DNA of 64,000 nucleotides from Fidelibacterota bacterium (GTDB lineage: Bacteria; Fidelibacterota; Marinisomatia; SCGC-AAA003-L08; D37C17): NCBI GenBank assembly GCA_014381415.1, contig JACNLQ010000052.1, positions 1-64,000 of the forward strand. The letters run 5' to 3'. The position numbers and the translations under genes are program-made. The notes beneath the pieces are model-generated. The model did not search any database and was not told the origin of the DNA. It was given only the letters and a program-made list of their open reading frames with translations. The first letter of the stretch is position 1. Each line of letters begins with the position of its first letter. Positions 26,569 to 34,978 of the stretch are shown here, piece after piece.

Positions 26569-27557
26569 TAAAAAAGTTTATGAAATATTCCCCGTGAGAG
26601 AAAAATAAAAAATATGGATGCAAATGCCGCAGGGATAGTAAACCAGCTGTAAAGTTCTGTGTAATTCTGATACTCCGTCACTTCAATCTCGGTGCGTTCT
26701 AATGCATCAATTTCTTCATACACTTTTAGTAATGATTTGTTATCCGTAGCTCTGAAAAATTGCCCACCTGTTATATCCGAAATTTCCTTCAAACTCTCCT
26801 CATCCACATCAACCTGAACATTTTGAGTCACCTGTCTTCCCCATGCATCGGTAACGGGGTAAGGCGCTAATCCATGCGTACCAGCTGCTACCGTATAAAT
26901 TTTGATGTCAAATTTTGCTGCAAGACCAGCAGCTGTTATGGGGTCTAATTCACCTTGGTTGTTACTACCATCAGAAAGGAGGATGATGGTTTTAGATTTC
27001 GCCTCACTTTCCCTGAGACGGTTGATGGAATTTGCAATAGCCATTCCGATAGCTGTGCCATCATGCTCACGGTCAATTATTTCTATTTCATCCGTAAATT
27101 CCAATAACACATCAATATCTCGGGTTAGGGGACATTGAATATATGATTCTCCAGCAAATACTATCAACCCCAAACGGTCACCTTCCCGATCTTTGATAAA
27201 TTTTTTAGCAACTGATTTCGCAGCCTCCAAGCGATTGGGCTTAAAATCCTGTGCCAACATGGAGGATGATTGATCAATTACTAAGAGGATGTCAACAATT
27301 TCAGTTTTACTTTCTCTAATTGTATCTGATAGACGGGGGCGGGCCAATGCCAAAATGATGAGTAACATAATTGCCAGCCGACCGAACAAAAAAATCAAAT
27401 TTTTTACCCTGCCATTACGAATTACACTTTCTGGAATTAAATCAAGATTGGAAAATCGAATTGTGGCTTCCTGGTTTTGCCCCTTTTTTAAATACCAGAA
27501 TGCCAGGATTGGTAGCAGAAGTAGTAATAGTAAATAATATGGTTGTCCAAATTCCAT
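26568..27557 (-). CDS. batA: BatA-like VWA-domain membrane protein
   Basis: A 329-residue VWA-domain inner-membrane protein, first gene of the Bat set here. Membrane helices lie at about 8-24 and 52-70 and one near the C-terminus (WFTIPAAFASIFFIFL). The MIDAS motif is DILLVIDQSSSMLAQDFKPN near 87-106, with DGTAIGMAIANSINRL near 163-178 and IILLSDGSNNQGE near 190-202. It is a paralogue of the downstream batB gene. In other bacteria a MoxR ATPase and a DUF58 protein gene precede batA; here a tatA gene lies 174 bases upstream, so those partners are elsewhere. Confidence 0.9.
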   Translation of the reverse strand: MEFGQPYYLLLLLLLPILAFWYLKKGQNQEATIRFSNLDLIPESVIRNGRVKNLIFLFGRLAIMLLIILALARPRLSDTIRESKTEIVDILLVIDQSSSMLAQDFKPNRLEAAKSVAKKFIKDREGDRLGLIVFAGESYIQCPLTRDIDVLLEFTDEIEIIDREHDGTAIGMAIANSINRLRESEAKSKTIILLSDGSNNQGELDPITAAGLAAKFDIKIYTVAAGTHGLAPYPVTDAWGRQVTQNVQVDVDEESLKEISDITGGQFFRATDNKSLLKVYEEIDALERTEIEVTEYQNYTELYSWFTIPAAFASIFFIFLSRGIFHKLF

Positions 27558-27573
27558 TTATTTATAAGAAGAT

Positions 27574-27599
27574 GTTCTCTGAGCTTGTCGAAGAGCAAC
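27574..27599. repeat. short palindromic repeat (TTCGACAAGCTCA family)
   Basis: The 26-base segment contains CTGAGCTTGTCGAAG with flanking imperfect inverted arms (GTTCTCT on the left, AGAGCAAC on the right). Its core matches, with changes, the core in the batC repeat at 25472-25488. It lies between the batA start and the tatA stop, so it might also form an RNA hairpin in the transcript. Confidence 0.55.
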
Positions 27600-27731
27600 A
27601 GCTGAATATTGACTATTTTTATTGAATTTATTTATCATCTTGATTTGTGATAAACACTTAAATATTGAAAATGTTTCAGAGGATAAATCAGAAAATAATT
27701 GGAGAGCTTATTATAAAAGAAATGGCGAAAA

Positions 27732-27929
27732 TTATTCCTTGTTTACTTTTTCTATATCTTCCACTTCATCAGTAGCAGATTGTACTTCATCCTTTATATC
27801 TTTGGTGGCTTTTTTAAACTCCCGCAATCCTAAACCCAAACCACGTGCCAGTTCAGGTAGTTTTTTTCCTCCAAATAAAATAATAACAACCAGAATAATT
27901 AATCCAATTTCCCAAGGTCCTAATCCCAT
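27732..27929 (-). CDS. tatA: Sec-independent translocase TatA/TatE-type subunit
   Basis: A 65-residue single-pass protein of the twin-arginine translocase, which forms the pore for folded proteins. The N-terminal helix ([20 protein letters not shown]) is followed by the hinge and amphipathic helix [20 protein letters not shown], the family signature, then a charged tail. TatC is not in the window. The gene starts 8 bases after the DUF4321 gene's stop and probably ends the purine/phospholipid operon. Confidence 0.92.
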   Translation of the reverse strand: MGLGPWEIGLIILVVIILFGGKKLPELARGLGLGLREFKKATKDIKDEVQSATDEVEDIEKVNKE

Positions 27930-27937
27930 ATTACCTC

Positions 27938-28219
27938 CTATTTAAAATACCGTAAAAAATACCAGGATATTCCCATGCCCAAAATACTTACCACACTAAC
28001 ATCTACAAAAAATCCTGTTTTAAAGCGTATAACCCATAAATCAATCCAGTTTTCGGGATGACCACCCCAACCGATTGAAGTGCTGGTGAGAAAAAATTGT
28101 TTCACAACTCCTGGAGGGAAAATGGCACCTACAAATTGACTCAAAATAGACCCTGCCACCACGCCAATAAACAGTACCAGAAAAATAAATGATATGTTTC
28201 GCTTTTGGTTGGATTTCAT
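27938..28219 (-). CDS. DUF4321-family membrane protein
   Basis: A 93-residue membrane protein with two hydrophobic segments ([20 protein letters not shown] and [16 protein letters not shown]) and the family-like centre [18 protein letters not shown]. Its function is unknown. Small proteins of this family are found beside tatA or purine genes in many bacteria. It overlaps purQ by a single base, so it is translated from the same message. Confidence 0.7.
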   Translation of the reverse strand: MKSNQKRNISFIFLVLFIGVVAGSILSQFVGAIFPPGVVKQFFLTSTSIGWGGHPENWIDLWVIRFKTGFFVDVSVVSILGMGISWYFLRYFK

Positions 28220-28890
28220 TAAGCAACCCCTATCATTGATTTAAAAATATCTATCCCATCATCTGAACCTAATACGGACTCAACTGCCCGTTCGGGATGT
28301 GGCATCATTCCCAAAACGTTCCGCTTTTTATTGAGGATTCCTGCAATCCGGTTAGCACTTCCATTAGGATTTCCTTTTTTACCATTACTATATCGGAAGG
28401 CAATGCGGTCTTCATCTTCCAACAAATTCAAGGTATTTTCATCTGCTATGAAATTTCCCTGCTTGTGGGCAATGGGCATAGTAAGTTTGCACCCCCTTTT
28501 TAAAGATCGGGTATATATTGAGTCTGTGCTGTCAACTTCTAAAGTAACATCCTGGCTGAGAAAGCGCACATCCTTATTTATAATGAGCGCTCCTGGTAAT
28601 AACCCTGACTCGATAAGAATCTGGAAACCATTACAAATACCAAAAACGGGCTTCCCGGCAATGGCTTCTTTTACTACCGATTCCATCACGGGTGAAAATC
28701 GAGCAATAGCACCCGTTCGGAGATAATCGCCATAACTGAATCCACCGGGAATAATTATGGCTTCATATTTTTTTAAGTCAGTTTCTCTATGCCAGACAAA
28801 ATCTACAGGTATATCCAGAATATGACGGAAAACATGGTAGGCATCATGGTCACAATTAGACCCGGGAAATACAATTACAGCAAAATGCAT
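28219..28890 (-). CDS. purQ: phosphoribosylformylglycinamidine synthase, glutaminase subunit
   Basis: A 223-residue class I glutamine amidotransferase that supplies ammonia to PurL in purine synthesis. It opens FAVIVFPGSNCDHDAYHVF, has the nucleophile Cys in PVFGICNGFQILIESGLLPG near residue 85-104, and the His-Glu pair in MMPHPERAVESVLGSDDG near 195-212. Length is normal. The start overlaps the purS stop by one base. PurL, the large subunit, is not present in the window. Confidence 0.96.
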   Translation of the reverse strand: MHFAVIVFPGSNCDHDAYHVFRHILDIPVDFVWHRETDLKKYEAIIIPGGFSYGDYLRTGAIARFSPVMESVVKEAIAGKPVFGICNGFQILIESGLLPGALIINKDVRFLSQDVTLEVDSTDSIYTRSLKRGCKLTMPIAHKQGNFIADENTLNLLEDEDRIAFRYSNGKKGNPNGSANRIAGILNKKRNVLGMMPHPERAVESVLGSDDGIDIFKSMIGVA

Positions 28891-29135
28891 TATTCCTCCA
28901 CAATTTCAAATGAATAGGTTTCGGTATTGGGATTTGCCAATAATTTTCGGCAGGATTCATCCGTAATTTCCGATGCCTTATCTTTAGAGATTCCGTTAAA
29001 CTCTATTTCAATATATTTACCCATTCGTACAGAGTTGATTTTCTTTATTCCGATAGCATCCAGGGCATGACTCACCGTTTTTCCCTGGGGGTCTAATATG
29101 CCATCTTTATAACTGATATATATTTTTGCTTTCAT
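28890..29135 (-). CDS. purS: phosphoribosylformylglycinamidine synthase subunit PurS
   Basis: An 81-residue small subunit that bridges PurQ and PurL in the three-part FGAM synthase. Typical signs are KIYISYKDGILDPQGKTVSH at residues 4-23, an IKKINSVRMGKYIEIEF segment, and the end RKLLANPNTETYSFEIVEE. Length fits the family. It ends where purQ starts (one-base overlap). Confidence 0.94.
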   Translation of the reverse strand: MKAKIYISYKDGILDPQGKTVSHALDAIGIKKINSVRMGKYIEIEFNGISKDKASEITDESCRKLLANPNTETYSFEIVEE

Positions 29136-29879
29136 TTATGTTTCCTGATTATTAGTTTCAACATTGCCTAAATTCTTAAGGTGATTCCAAATGCCTGTTA
29201 AAAGATAAAAACTTACAAAGCCTGCCAATATCCGATAGGGGAAACCAATAAAAATTGCACTTATAAAGGTAACTCCAAAAAGTGCTACACCTAATAAGCG
29301 TAAGGTATTTTGCTTACCAGATTTAAAATTTAAAAGAGGAAATTTGGCGTAATGCACTTGGCTCACCATGAGATAGGATAGTGACAGAATAAGCGGCAAC
29401 AATAAGCGGGGTTGTGAATACTCGGGATTATCTATTTTAAAATGCTCAATAAAAAGCACCAGAGAAGCAATAGAAAGGGCATTCATTGGGGTAGGCAGAC
29501 CAGTGAAATACGCTGGATTTTCATCTCCAACATCTGTATTGAATCGTGCAAGGCGGATAGCACCCATTATGAGGGGGGCACAGGCAATAAGCTCCCCTGA
29601 AATACCCGGCATATTCTGGGTGTAGAGTGAATAGACCAAAATGGAAGGTGCTAAACAGAATGATACCATATCAGCCAGTGAATCTATTTCTTTACCAAAA
29701 TTTGTAGATATGCCAATTAATCGGGCAATTTTTCCATCAACAGAATCGAATGCACCTGCTGCCAGAATTATATAACAGGCAATAACATAATTTCCTGCCA
29801 TGGTGTTAATGATTGCCAGAAAACCCAGAAATAAATTAATGAGGGTAAAAATGCTGGGTAGGTGCTGCTTTATTTTCAT
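29136..29879 (-). CDS. pssA: CDP-diacylglycerol-serine O-phosphatidyltransferase
   Basis: A 247-residue membrane enzyme making phosphatidylserine from CDP-diacylglycerol and serine. The CDP-alcohol phosphotransferase signature is complete: DGKIARLIGISTNFGKEIDS followed by LAD, near residues 47-69. About seven hydrophobic segments are present. Its product feeds the decarboxylase encoded directly upstream (4-base overlap), giving phosphatidylethanolamine. The stop is immediately followed by the purS start. Confidence 0.93.
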   Translation of the reverse strand: MKIKQHLPSIFTLINLFLGFLAIINTMAGNYVIACYIILAAGAFDSVDGKIARLIGISTNFGKEIDSLADMVSFCLAPSILVYSLYTQNMPGISGELIACAPLIMGAIRLARFNTDVGDENPAYFTGLPTPMNALSIASLVLFIEHFKIDNPEYSQPRLLLPLILSLSYLMVSQVHYAKFPLLNFKSGKQNTLRLLGVALFGVTFISAIFIGFPYRILAGFVSFYLLTGIWNHLKNLGNVETNNQET

Positions 29880-30514
29880 TGGAACCTGCCGATAATTGTT
29901 TGATTACCTCTTACCATATCCCCCAAACTTACATCAATTTGAAATTCTGGGGGAATGATAATATCCACCCGTGAACCAAAACGGATAAAACCCAATCTCT
30001 GCCCTCTCTCCACCCTATTTTCAGGTTCCATATAATTCAATATTCGCCGGGCTATGAGCCCTGCAATTTGTTTGATTTTGTACCTTTTGCCAGTTTCAGT
30101 TTCAAATAGTACAACTGTCTGTTCATTATCCAAAGAAGCTTTATGATTGAAGGCTGCCAAAAACTTGCCGGGATTATAGGCTTTGGAAATTACCTTTCCA
30201 GATAATGGCACTCGCTGACTATGTACGTTAAATACTGAAAGAAAAATAGAAATCTGTTTTGCCTGCCCAATATCAGCATCTTCAACATCAATAATTTGAA
30301 CAACCTTCCCATCCCCAGGAGATAAAAAACCATCATTATTGGGTGGAATTCGCTGAGGATCTCTGAAAAAATACAATGAAAACAGAGTCAGTATTGCCAC
30401 CGTTAAGTTCATCCATTTTAATCCATCAGAGGGATAGTATGCTTGAATTCCTGTACCAGCCAAGACCAACAGAAGGAGGGGGATGAGTATTATTTTTCCT
30501 TCAGGAGCAATCAT
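29876..30514 (-). CDS. psd: phosphatidylserine decarboxylase
   Basis: A 212-residue decarboxylase of the short family, which matures by self-cleavage at a Gly-Ser bond to form a pyruvoyl group. The cleavage site is in GFIRFGSRVDIIIPPEF near residues 175-191. The N-terminal half has two membrane segments (ILIPLLLLVLAGTGIQAYYP and MNLTVAILTLFSLYFF), then FFRDPQRIPP and FLSPGDGKVVQI, both typical. It overlaps purC and pssA by 4 bases each. Confidence 0.93.
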   Translation of the reverse strand: MIAPEGKIILIPLLLLVLAGTGIQAYYPSDGLKWMNLTVAILTLFSLYFFRDPQRIPPNNDGFLSPGDGKVVQIIDVEDADIGQAKQISIFLSVFNVHSQRVPLSGKVISKAYNPGKFLAAFNHKASLDNEQTVVLFETETGKRYKIKQIAGLIARRILNYMEPENRVERGQRLGFIRFGSRVDIIIPPEFQIDVSLGDMVRGNQTIIGRFQ

Positions 30515-31458
30515 GCATAAATGCCGGCTTTATCAAGATTATTTTCTATACGCGTTTTTACATCTCCTAATTTTGGATGAAAATCCTGTCCTGTTAGCTT
30601 CGCATAAAGCTCAATATAACTCTCAGCTAAAGATACTCTAATTTCATCTGTAAGCGCAGGGGGGGTACCCTCTCCTGAAAAGCCCCTCTCAATCAGCCAT
30701 TGACGAATATTTTCCTTATCCAGCATTTTCTGTCCTTCTCCAGCATTAAAACGAGTTTCGTACTCAGCGGAAATCCAATAACGACTGGAATCCGGTGTGT
30801 GAATTTCATCAATGACAATAAGCTCTCCATTAACCATACCAAATTCGTATTTGGTATCCACCAGAATTAGCCCCTGTTTGGCCGCCCATTCCTGTCCCGT
30901 AGAAAAAAGTTTAAGTGCATACTCTTCAGCTTGTGCATATACCGATTCTTCCACCAATCCACTTACAATGGCTTCCCGTGCAATGGGCTCATCATGCTCT
31001 CCATATTCCGCTTTGGTGGAGGGAGTTAATATTGGGGTATCAAACTTTTGATCTTTTTTAAGTCCTTCTGGAAGCATAAACCCATATTGACCATTAATTC
31101 CCTGTTCATATTCCCGCCAGAGACTGCCGGTTATATATCCTCTCACAATAACTTCAACTGGTAAGGTTTCCGCTTTCTTTGCTACCAACACCTGTGGGTC
31201 TGGGGAGGAAATAATATGATTAGGTGCAATATCCTTGGTTTTCTCAAACCAGAAATTGGCAATCTCAGTTAAGATTTGCCCCTTAAACGGAATGGTACCC
31301 AATACATGGTCAAAAGCCGAGACCCTGTCTGTTGTTACCATTATTATTTCATCACCCATATAAAAATTTTCTCTCACCTTGCCTTTATAGCGTTCTCCTA
31401 ATTCTCCACCCTCAAAAGCATCTAAAGTGTAGGGTAATTGCTCTCTGATATAACTCAT
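30511..31458 (-). CDS. purC: phosphoribosylaminoimidazole-succinocarboxamide synthase
   Basis: A 315-residue SAICAR synthase joining aspartate to CAIR with ATP in purine synthesis. Motifs include GELGERYKGKVRENFYMGDE near 18-37, VTTDRVSAFDHVLG near 42-55, VEVIVRGYITGSLWREYEQG near 102-121 and LVDTKYEFGMVNGELIVIDE near 200-219. It belongs to the longer form of about 300 residues. It overlaps purB and psd by 4 bases. Confidence 0.96.
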   Translation of the reverse strand: MSYIREQLPYTLDAFEGGELGERYKGKVRENFYMGDEIIMVTTDRVSAFDHVLGTIPFKGQILTEIANFWFEKTKDIAPNHIISSPDPQVLVAKKAETLPVEVIVRGYITGSLWREYEQGINGQYGFMLPEGLKKDQKFDTPILTPSTKAEYGEHDEPIAREAIVSGLVEESVYAQAEEYALKLFSTGQEWAAKQGLILVDTKYEFGMVNGELIVIDEIHTPDSSRYWISAEYETRFNAGEGQKMLDKENIRQWLIERGFSGEGTPPALTDEIRVSLAESYIELYAKLTGQDFHPKLGDVKTRIENNLDKAGIYA

Positions 31459-32753
31459 ATTTTAAGCTCCAATCGTTTATATATTTTGTTAATGTTTGTC
31501 ATTACTTTATTTAAATTAAATAACCTGTCAATTTCAGTTTCCTTTAATAATTTCATTATTTCAGAATCGCCTTTAAGAAGTGTTTTGAAATCTTTTTGCT
31601 CTTCCCAGACCTGCATGGCATTACGCTGCACCATAGCATAGGCATCCTCCCGGGTAGCTCCTTTTTTCACCAATGCCAAAAGCACCTCTTGACTAAAAAT
31701 AAGACCTCCAGTTTTGTTTAAATTTTTCAGCATATTTTCAGGGTAAATGAGCAGATTCTCCAAAAGATAAATCATTTTATTAAGCATATAATCCATAAGG
31801 GTAGTTGAGTCCGGAATGATCACCCTTTCAACAGATGAATGAGAAATATCCCGTTCATGCCAGAGAGCCACATTTTCCATAGCCACCATGGCATTACCCC
31901 TAAGAAGCCGAGCCATCCCGGTTATGCGTTCGGTTACAATGGGATTGCGCTTATGGGGCATGGCTGATGACCCCTTTTGCCCTTTTTGGAAATACTCTTC
32001 TGCTTCTAAAACTTCGGTCCGCTGCAGGTGGCGGATTTCCACCGAAATTTTCTCTAATGATGCTGCAATATTGGCAAGGCTAGTAAGATATTCTGCATGA
32101 TGGTCCCGCTGTACCACCTGACTGGAAACGGTTGCAGCCTGAAGCCCTAAACGTTTACAGGATTCCTCTTCCACTTCCGGGTCTAAATGCTGATAGGTCC
32201 CCACTGCACCAGAAATTTTACCCGTTGCAATAGAATCAACAGCTCGTTCCCAGCGGACAATATGCCGCCCAATTTCTTCACTCCAAAGTGCCAGTTTCAG
32301 GCCAAAGGTAATTGGCTCGGCATGCACTCCATGTGATCGCCCAATCTGGTAAGACTCTCTATGTTCTACTGCTTGCTTCCGCAAAACTTCTTTAAACGTC
32401 TTCAACTTACTCAAAATAATTTCACCGGCTTCCTGACATAGTAAGGCCAGAGAGGTATCCAATAAATCTGATGAGGTCATTCCCATGTGGATAAATCGAG
32501 ATTCAGGTCCGATATTTTCAGCCATATTGGTGAGGAAGGCGATGACATCATGTCGGGTCACTTTTTCGATTTCTAAAATTCTCTCAACAGAAAATGTGGC
32601 TTTTTCATTTATCACTTTTACTGCTTCTTTGGGGACCTCACCTCTATCAGATAGAACCTCTGTAACAGTGATTTCTACATTTTTCCAAGTCTCGAATTTA
32701 TTCTGTTCCGACCAAATCTGTGCCATTTCCGGTGTTGTATATCTATCAATCAT
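31455..32753 (-). CDS. purB: adenylosuccinate lyase
   Basis: A 432-residue homotetrameric lyase acting twice in purine synthesis: SAICAR to AICAR and adenylosuccinate to AMP. The start (MIDRYTTPEMAQIWSEQNKF) and the fumarase-superfamily signature GSSAMPHKRNPIVTERITGM near 262-281 are present, with the catalytic His region GRSHGVHAEPITFGLKLALW near 138-157. Length is normal. Four bases separate its start from the protease gene's stop, so purine genes and protease are probably co-transcribed. Confidence 0.97.
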   Translation of the reverse strand: MIDRYTTPEMAQIWSEQNKFETWKNVEITVTEVLSDRGEVPKEAVKVINEKATFSVERILEIEKVTRHDVIAFLTNMAENIGPESRFIHMGMTSSDLLDTSLALLCQEAGEIILSKLKTFKEVLRKQAVEHRESYQIGRSHGVHAEPITFGLKLALWSEEIGRHIVRWERAVDSIATGKISGAVGTYQHLDPEVEEESCKRLGLQAATVSSQVVQRDHHAEYLTSLANIAASLEKISVEIRHLQRTEVLEAEEYFQKGQKGSSAMPHKRNPIVTERITGMARLLRGNAMVAMENVALWHERDISHSSVERVIIPDSTTLMDYMLNKMIYLLENLLIYPENMLKNLNKTGGLIFSQEVLLALVKKGATREDAYAMVQRNAMQVWEEQKDFKTLLKGDSEIMKLLKETEIDRLFNLNKVMTNINKIYKRLELKI

Positions 32754-32756
32754 TTA

Positions 32757-33881
32757 TTAAAATCCCCACCATTTTGATTTTGGTTCTTCCAATGTAAGTT
32801 CAATATCAATGGATTTATTTTCACGTAAAATTGTTAAAGTTACAATATCTCCTACTTTGTGCAATCCTTCATCAATCACTCTAATAATATCCTTGGGTGA
32901 ATTGATTTTTCTATTATCCACCGCTAAAATTACATCTCCAATTTGTAAGCCAGCCCGTTCACCCGAGGATCGTTTTTCCACATCCGTAATAATGACGCCC
33001 TCAGAAGTAGGCAGACGAAGATAGCGCTGCATCACAGGATCAATTGCCTGCACATGTACGCCTGTGGTGTAGCTTCTTTCAACTTTACCAAACTTCTTTA
33101 AATCTTCTGCAACTTCCTTCACCCGGTTGATTGGAATTGCAAAACCAATACCAATTGAACCTGATGAATAATTAGATCCGGTCATGATGAAAGTATTGAT
33201 TCCAATGACTTCCCCCAGTGCATTCACTAAAGGTCCACCACTATTGCCAGGATTAATAGCAGCATCGGTCTGGATCATATCCTGATAGACATGCCCTGCT
33301 TCTTTTAGTCCGAAATCCATTTTGACCCCACTTATAATTCCAGCTGTGGCTGTTGGCTGATGACTCACATCAAAAAGCCCCAATGGATTGCCCAGTGCCA
33401 CTGCCCATTCTCCTACAATTAGTTCATCGGAATTACCTAGTTCTGCAAATGGAAGATCTGAATCATCCACTTTTACCAAAGCGATATCTGTAAGATTATC
33501 CACACCCACCAACTGGGCTTCATAAGATTTTCCACCTCTCAGCGTCACAACAATTTCAGTTGCATTATCCACTACATGGGTATTGGTTATAATATACCCA
33601 TCAGGGCTCACCAAAACCCCCGAACCCATATTATCTACTTTGAAGGTACGAGTATAGGGAAAAAATCCACCCCAAAACGGATCAAAAAATGGATTGACTT
33701 GTTGTTGTTTTAGCTGAGTAACATTGATACCCACTACTGAATTTGAAATTTGTTCAATAGCGAAGGTTATGGCTGTTTGACGGGAAGAATTTATTCCATC
33801 CTGTTGTGCTGCTGGTTGGGTATTCAACTGACAGCTCAGTAAAAATATAAATAGAAATAGATTTGAATGCAGTTTATTCAT
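32757..33881 (-). CDS. HtrA/Deg-type serine protease, lipoprotein, single PDZ
   Basis: A 374-residue envelope protease. The N-terminus is a lipoprotein signal (SNLFLFIFLLSCQLNT, lipobox Cys at about residue 17). The trypsin-like domain has the catalytic His in YIITNTHVVDNATEI near 95-109, the Asp in LTDIALVKVDDSDL near 125-138 and the Ser in INPGNSGGPLVNALG near 208-222. One PDZ domain follows (about 270-370; EGVIITDVEKRSSGERAGLQ). Classical DegP has two PDZ domains and a cleaved signal, so this one resembles DegS- or DegQ-like forms tethered by lipid. It overlaps truA by 8 bases. Confidence 0.93.
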   Translation of the reverse strand: MNKLHSNLFLFIFLLSCQLNTQPAAQQDGINSSRQTAITFAIEQISNSVVGINVTQLKQQQVNPFFDPFWGGFFPYTRTFKVDNMGSGVLVSPDGYIITNTHVVDNATEIVVTLRGGKSYEAQLVGVDNLTDIALVKVDDSDLPFAELGNSDELIVGEWAVALGNPLGLFDVSHQPTATAGIISGVKMDFGLKEAGHVYQDMIQTDAAINPGNSGGPLVNALGEVIGINTFIMTGSNYSSGSIGIGFAIPINRVKEVAEDLKKFGKVERSYTTGVHVQAIDPVMQRYLRLPTSEGVIITDVEKRSSGERAGLQIGDVILAVDNRKINSPKDIIRVIDEGLHKVGDIVTLTILRENKSIDIELTLEEPKSKWWGF

Positions 33882-34614
33882 AATATACTTTTTTTAACAA
33901 TAATCCCTGAGCCGGGGCACGAACAACCACAGGCTTTGATTTTTCATTAGTCAGCAAATTTTGAAAATCTTCAAGTGTGTACCGCCCCCTTGCCACTTCA
34001 AGCATTGTTCCAACCAGATATCGAACCATATGCTGTAAAAACCGATTCGCTTTAATTGTAAAAATGATCATTTCGTTTGCCTCATCCCATTTGGAGTCAA
34101 ACACGGTACAAATTTTATTTTCCACTTCGGCGGTGGCCTTACAAAAGGATGTGAAATCGTGTTCTCCCACTAAAATTTTTGCACAATCATTCAATAAATT
34201 CTTATTAATATTCCATTTCAAAAGCGTAGTATAATTTCTGGTGATTGGAGAAAATGCTTTTACCAAACGATACTCATATTCTCTGGCTGTTGCTGAAAAA
34301 CGAGCGTGAAAATCATCCTCCACTACCCCTGCTGAATCGATACGGACATCCTGATTCAAGTTACCATTTAACGCCTTCATTAGTTCATTTGCTGAAAGTT
34401 TCGATGGCAATTTTACGTTGGCTGTAAGCCCTAAAGCATGTACACCTGCATCTGTTCGTCCTGCTCCCAATACAGTAATTTTCTCCTCAGGATAAATTAT
34501 TGAAAGTACATTTTCAATATCACCTTGTACTGTGCGTCCTTTTGCCTGCACCTGCCAGCCATGAAAATCAGTACCATCATACTGAATGGTCAATTTGAAA
34601 TTTTCCTTCTTCAA
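33874..34614 (-). CDS. truA: tRNA pseudouridine synthase TruA
   Basis: A 246-residue enzyme that converts uridines 38-40 of the tRNA anticodon arm to pseudouridine. It starts KLTIQYDGTDFHGWQVQAKG, has the catalytic Asp in LGAGRTDAGVHALG near residue 49-62, FSATAREYEYRLVKA near 106-120 and the late segment RFLQHMVRYLVGTMLEVARG near 190-209. Length is normal. It is the first gene of the long minus-strand run, and the 364-base spacer upstream should hold its promoter. Confidence 0.96.
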   Translation of the reverse strand: MKKENFKLTIQYDGTDFHGWQVQAKGRTVQGDIENVLSIIYPEEKITVLGAGRTDAGVHALGLTANVKLPSKLSANELMKALNGNLNQDVRIDSAGVVEDDFHARFSATAREYEYRLVKAFSPITRNYTTLLKWNINKNLLNDCAKILVGEHDFTSFCKATAEVENKICTVFDSKWDEANEMIIFTIKANRFLQHMVRYLVGTMLEVARGRYTLEDFQNLLTNEKSKPVVVRAPAQGLLLKKVYYE

Positions 34615-34978
34615 TTAGTAAAATTTAGCCTCAATGAAAGACTGTAAATTTAGACTGAAAAGATAGGTAAATTAAATGAATAAATTTGATAATTTGTAGA
34701 GGAAAGGTATATTTAGAAAGTTAGCATTTAAATTGGAAATGATATTCCCTCGTAAAGCAACTATTTGCACATCACTGGACATGGGAATGTAAAATTTACT
34801 GATGAAAAATTCAAAACCCTCGTGGAAGAAATCCATTCTGATAATCTTTTTTAATAAAATTCCAATAGATGTTACTAAGATGACTTAAGTCGGCTACGAA
34901 GGGCAAGCTATGTTTTATCTAATGTTTCAATAACTTTCTCTTTATAACTCCCTCAATAATCCTTTAATTTTCGGTCTT
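34615..34978. other. spacer between divergent genes, with a decayed gene fragment
   Basis: This 364-base spacer separates truA from the plus-strand DUF4159 gene, so divergent promoters are expected. No clear promoter boxes were recognised. The middle (34732-34830) holds a decayed copy of part of the DUF4159 gene; the rest shows no coding, RNA or repeat structure I could identify. Confidence 0.6.
34732..34855 (+). pseudogene. relic of a second DUF4159 gene
   Basis: Positions 34732-34812 align without gaps to 35189-35269 inside the neighbouring DUF4159 gene, with 13 differences in 81 bases by hand count. In the same frame the relic reads LHITGHGNVKFTDEKF, matching LYLTGHGNVKFTDEES of the intact gene. 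A CAA to TAA change gives a stop just before it, and the frame ends at about 34855. No start or other domain parts are left, so it is a dead partial duplication. Confidence 0.75.

Noticed and set aside
27600-27731. Plus-strand frame between batA and tatA (27622-27945)
   Set aside because: Most of its length is antisense to tatA, with no ribosome site or recognisable family. The part outside tatA is about 110 bases and cannot be supported as a gene.
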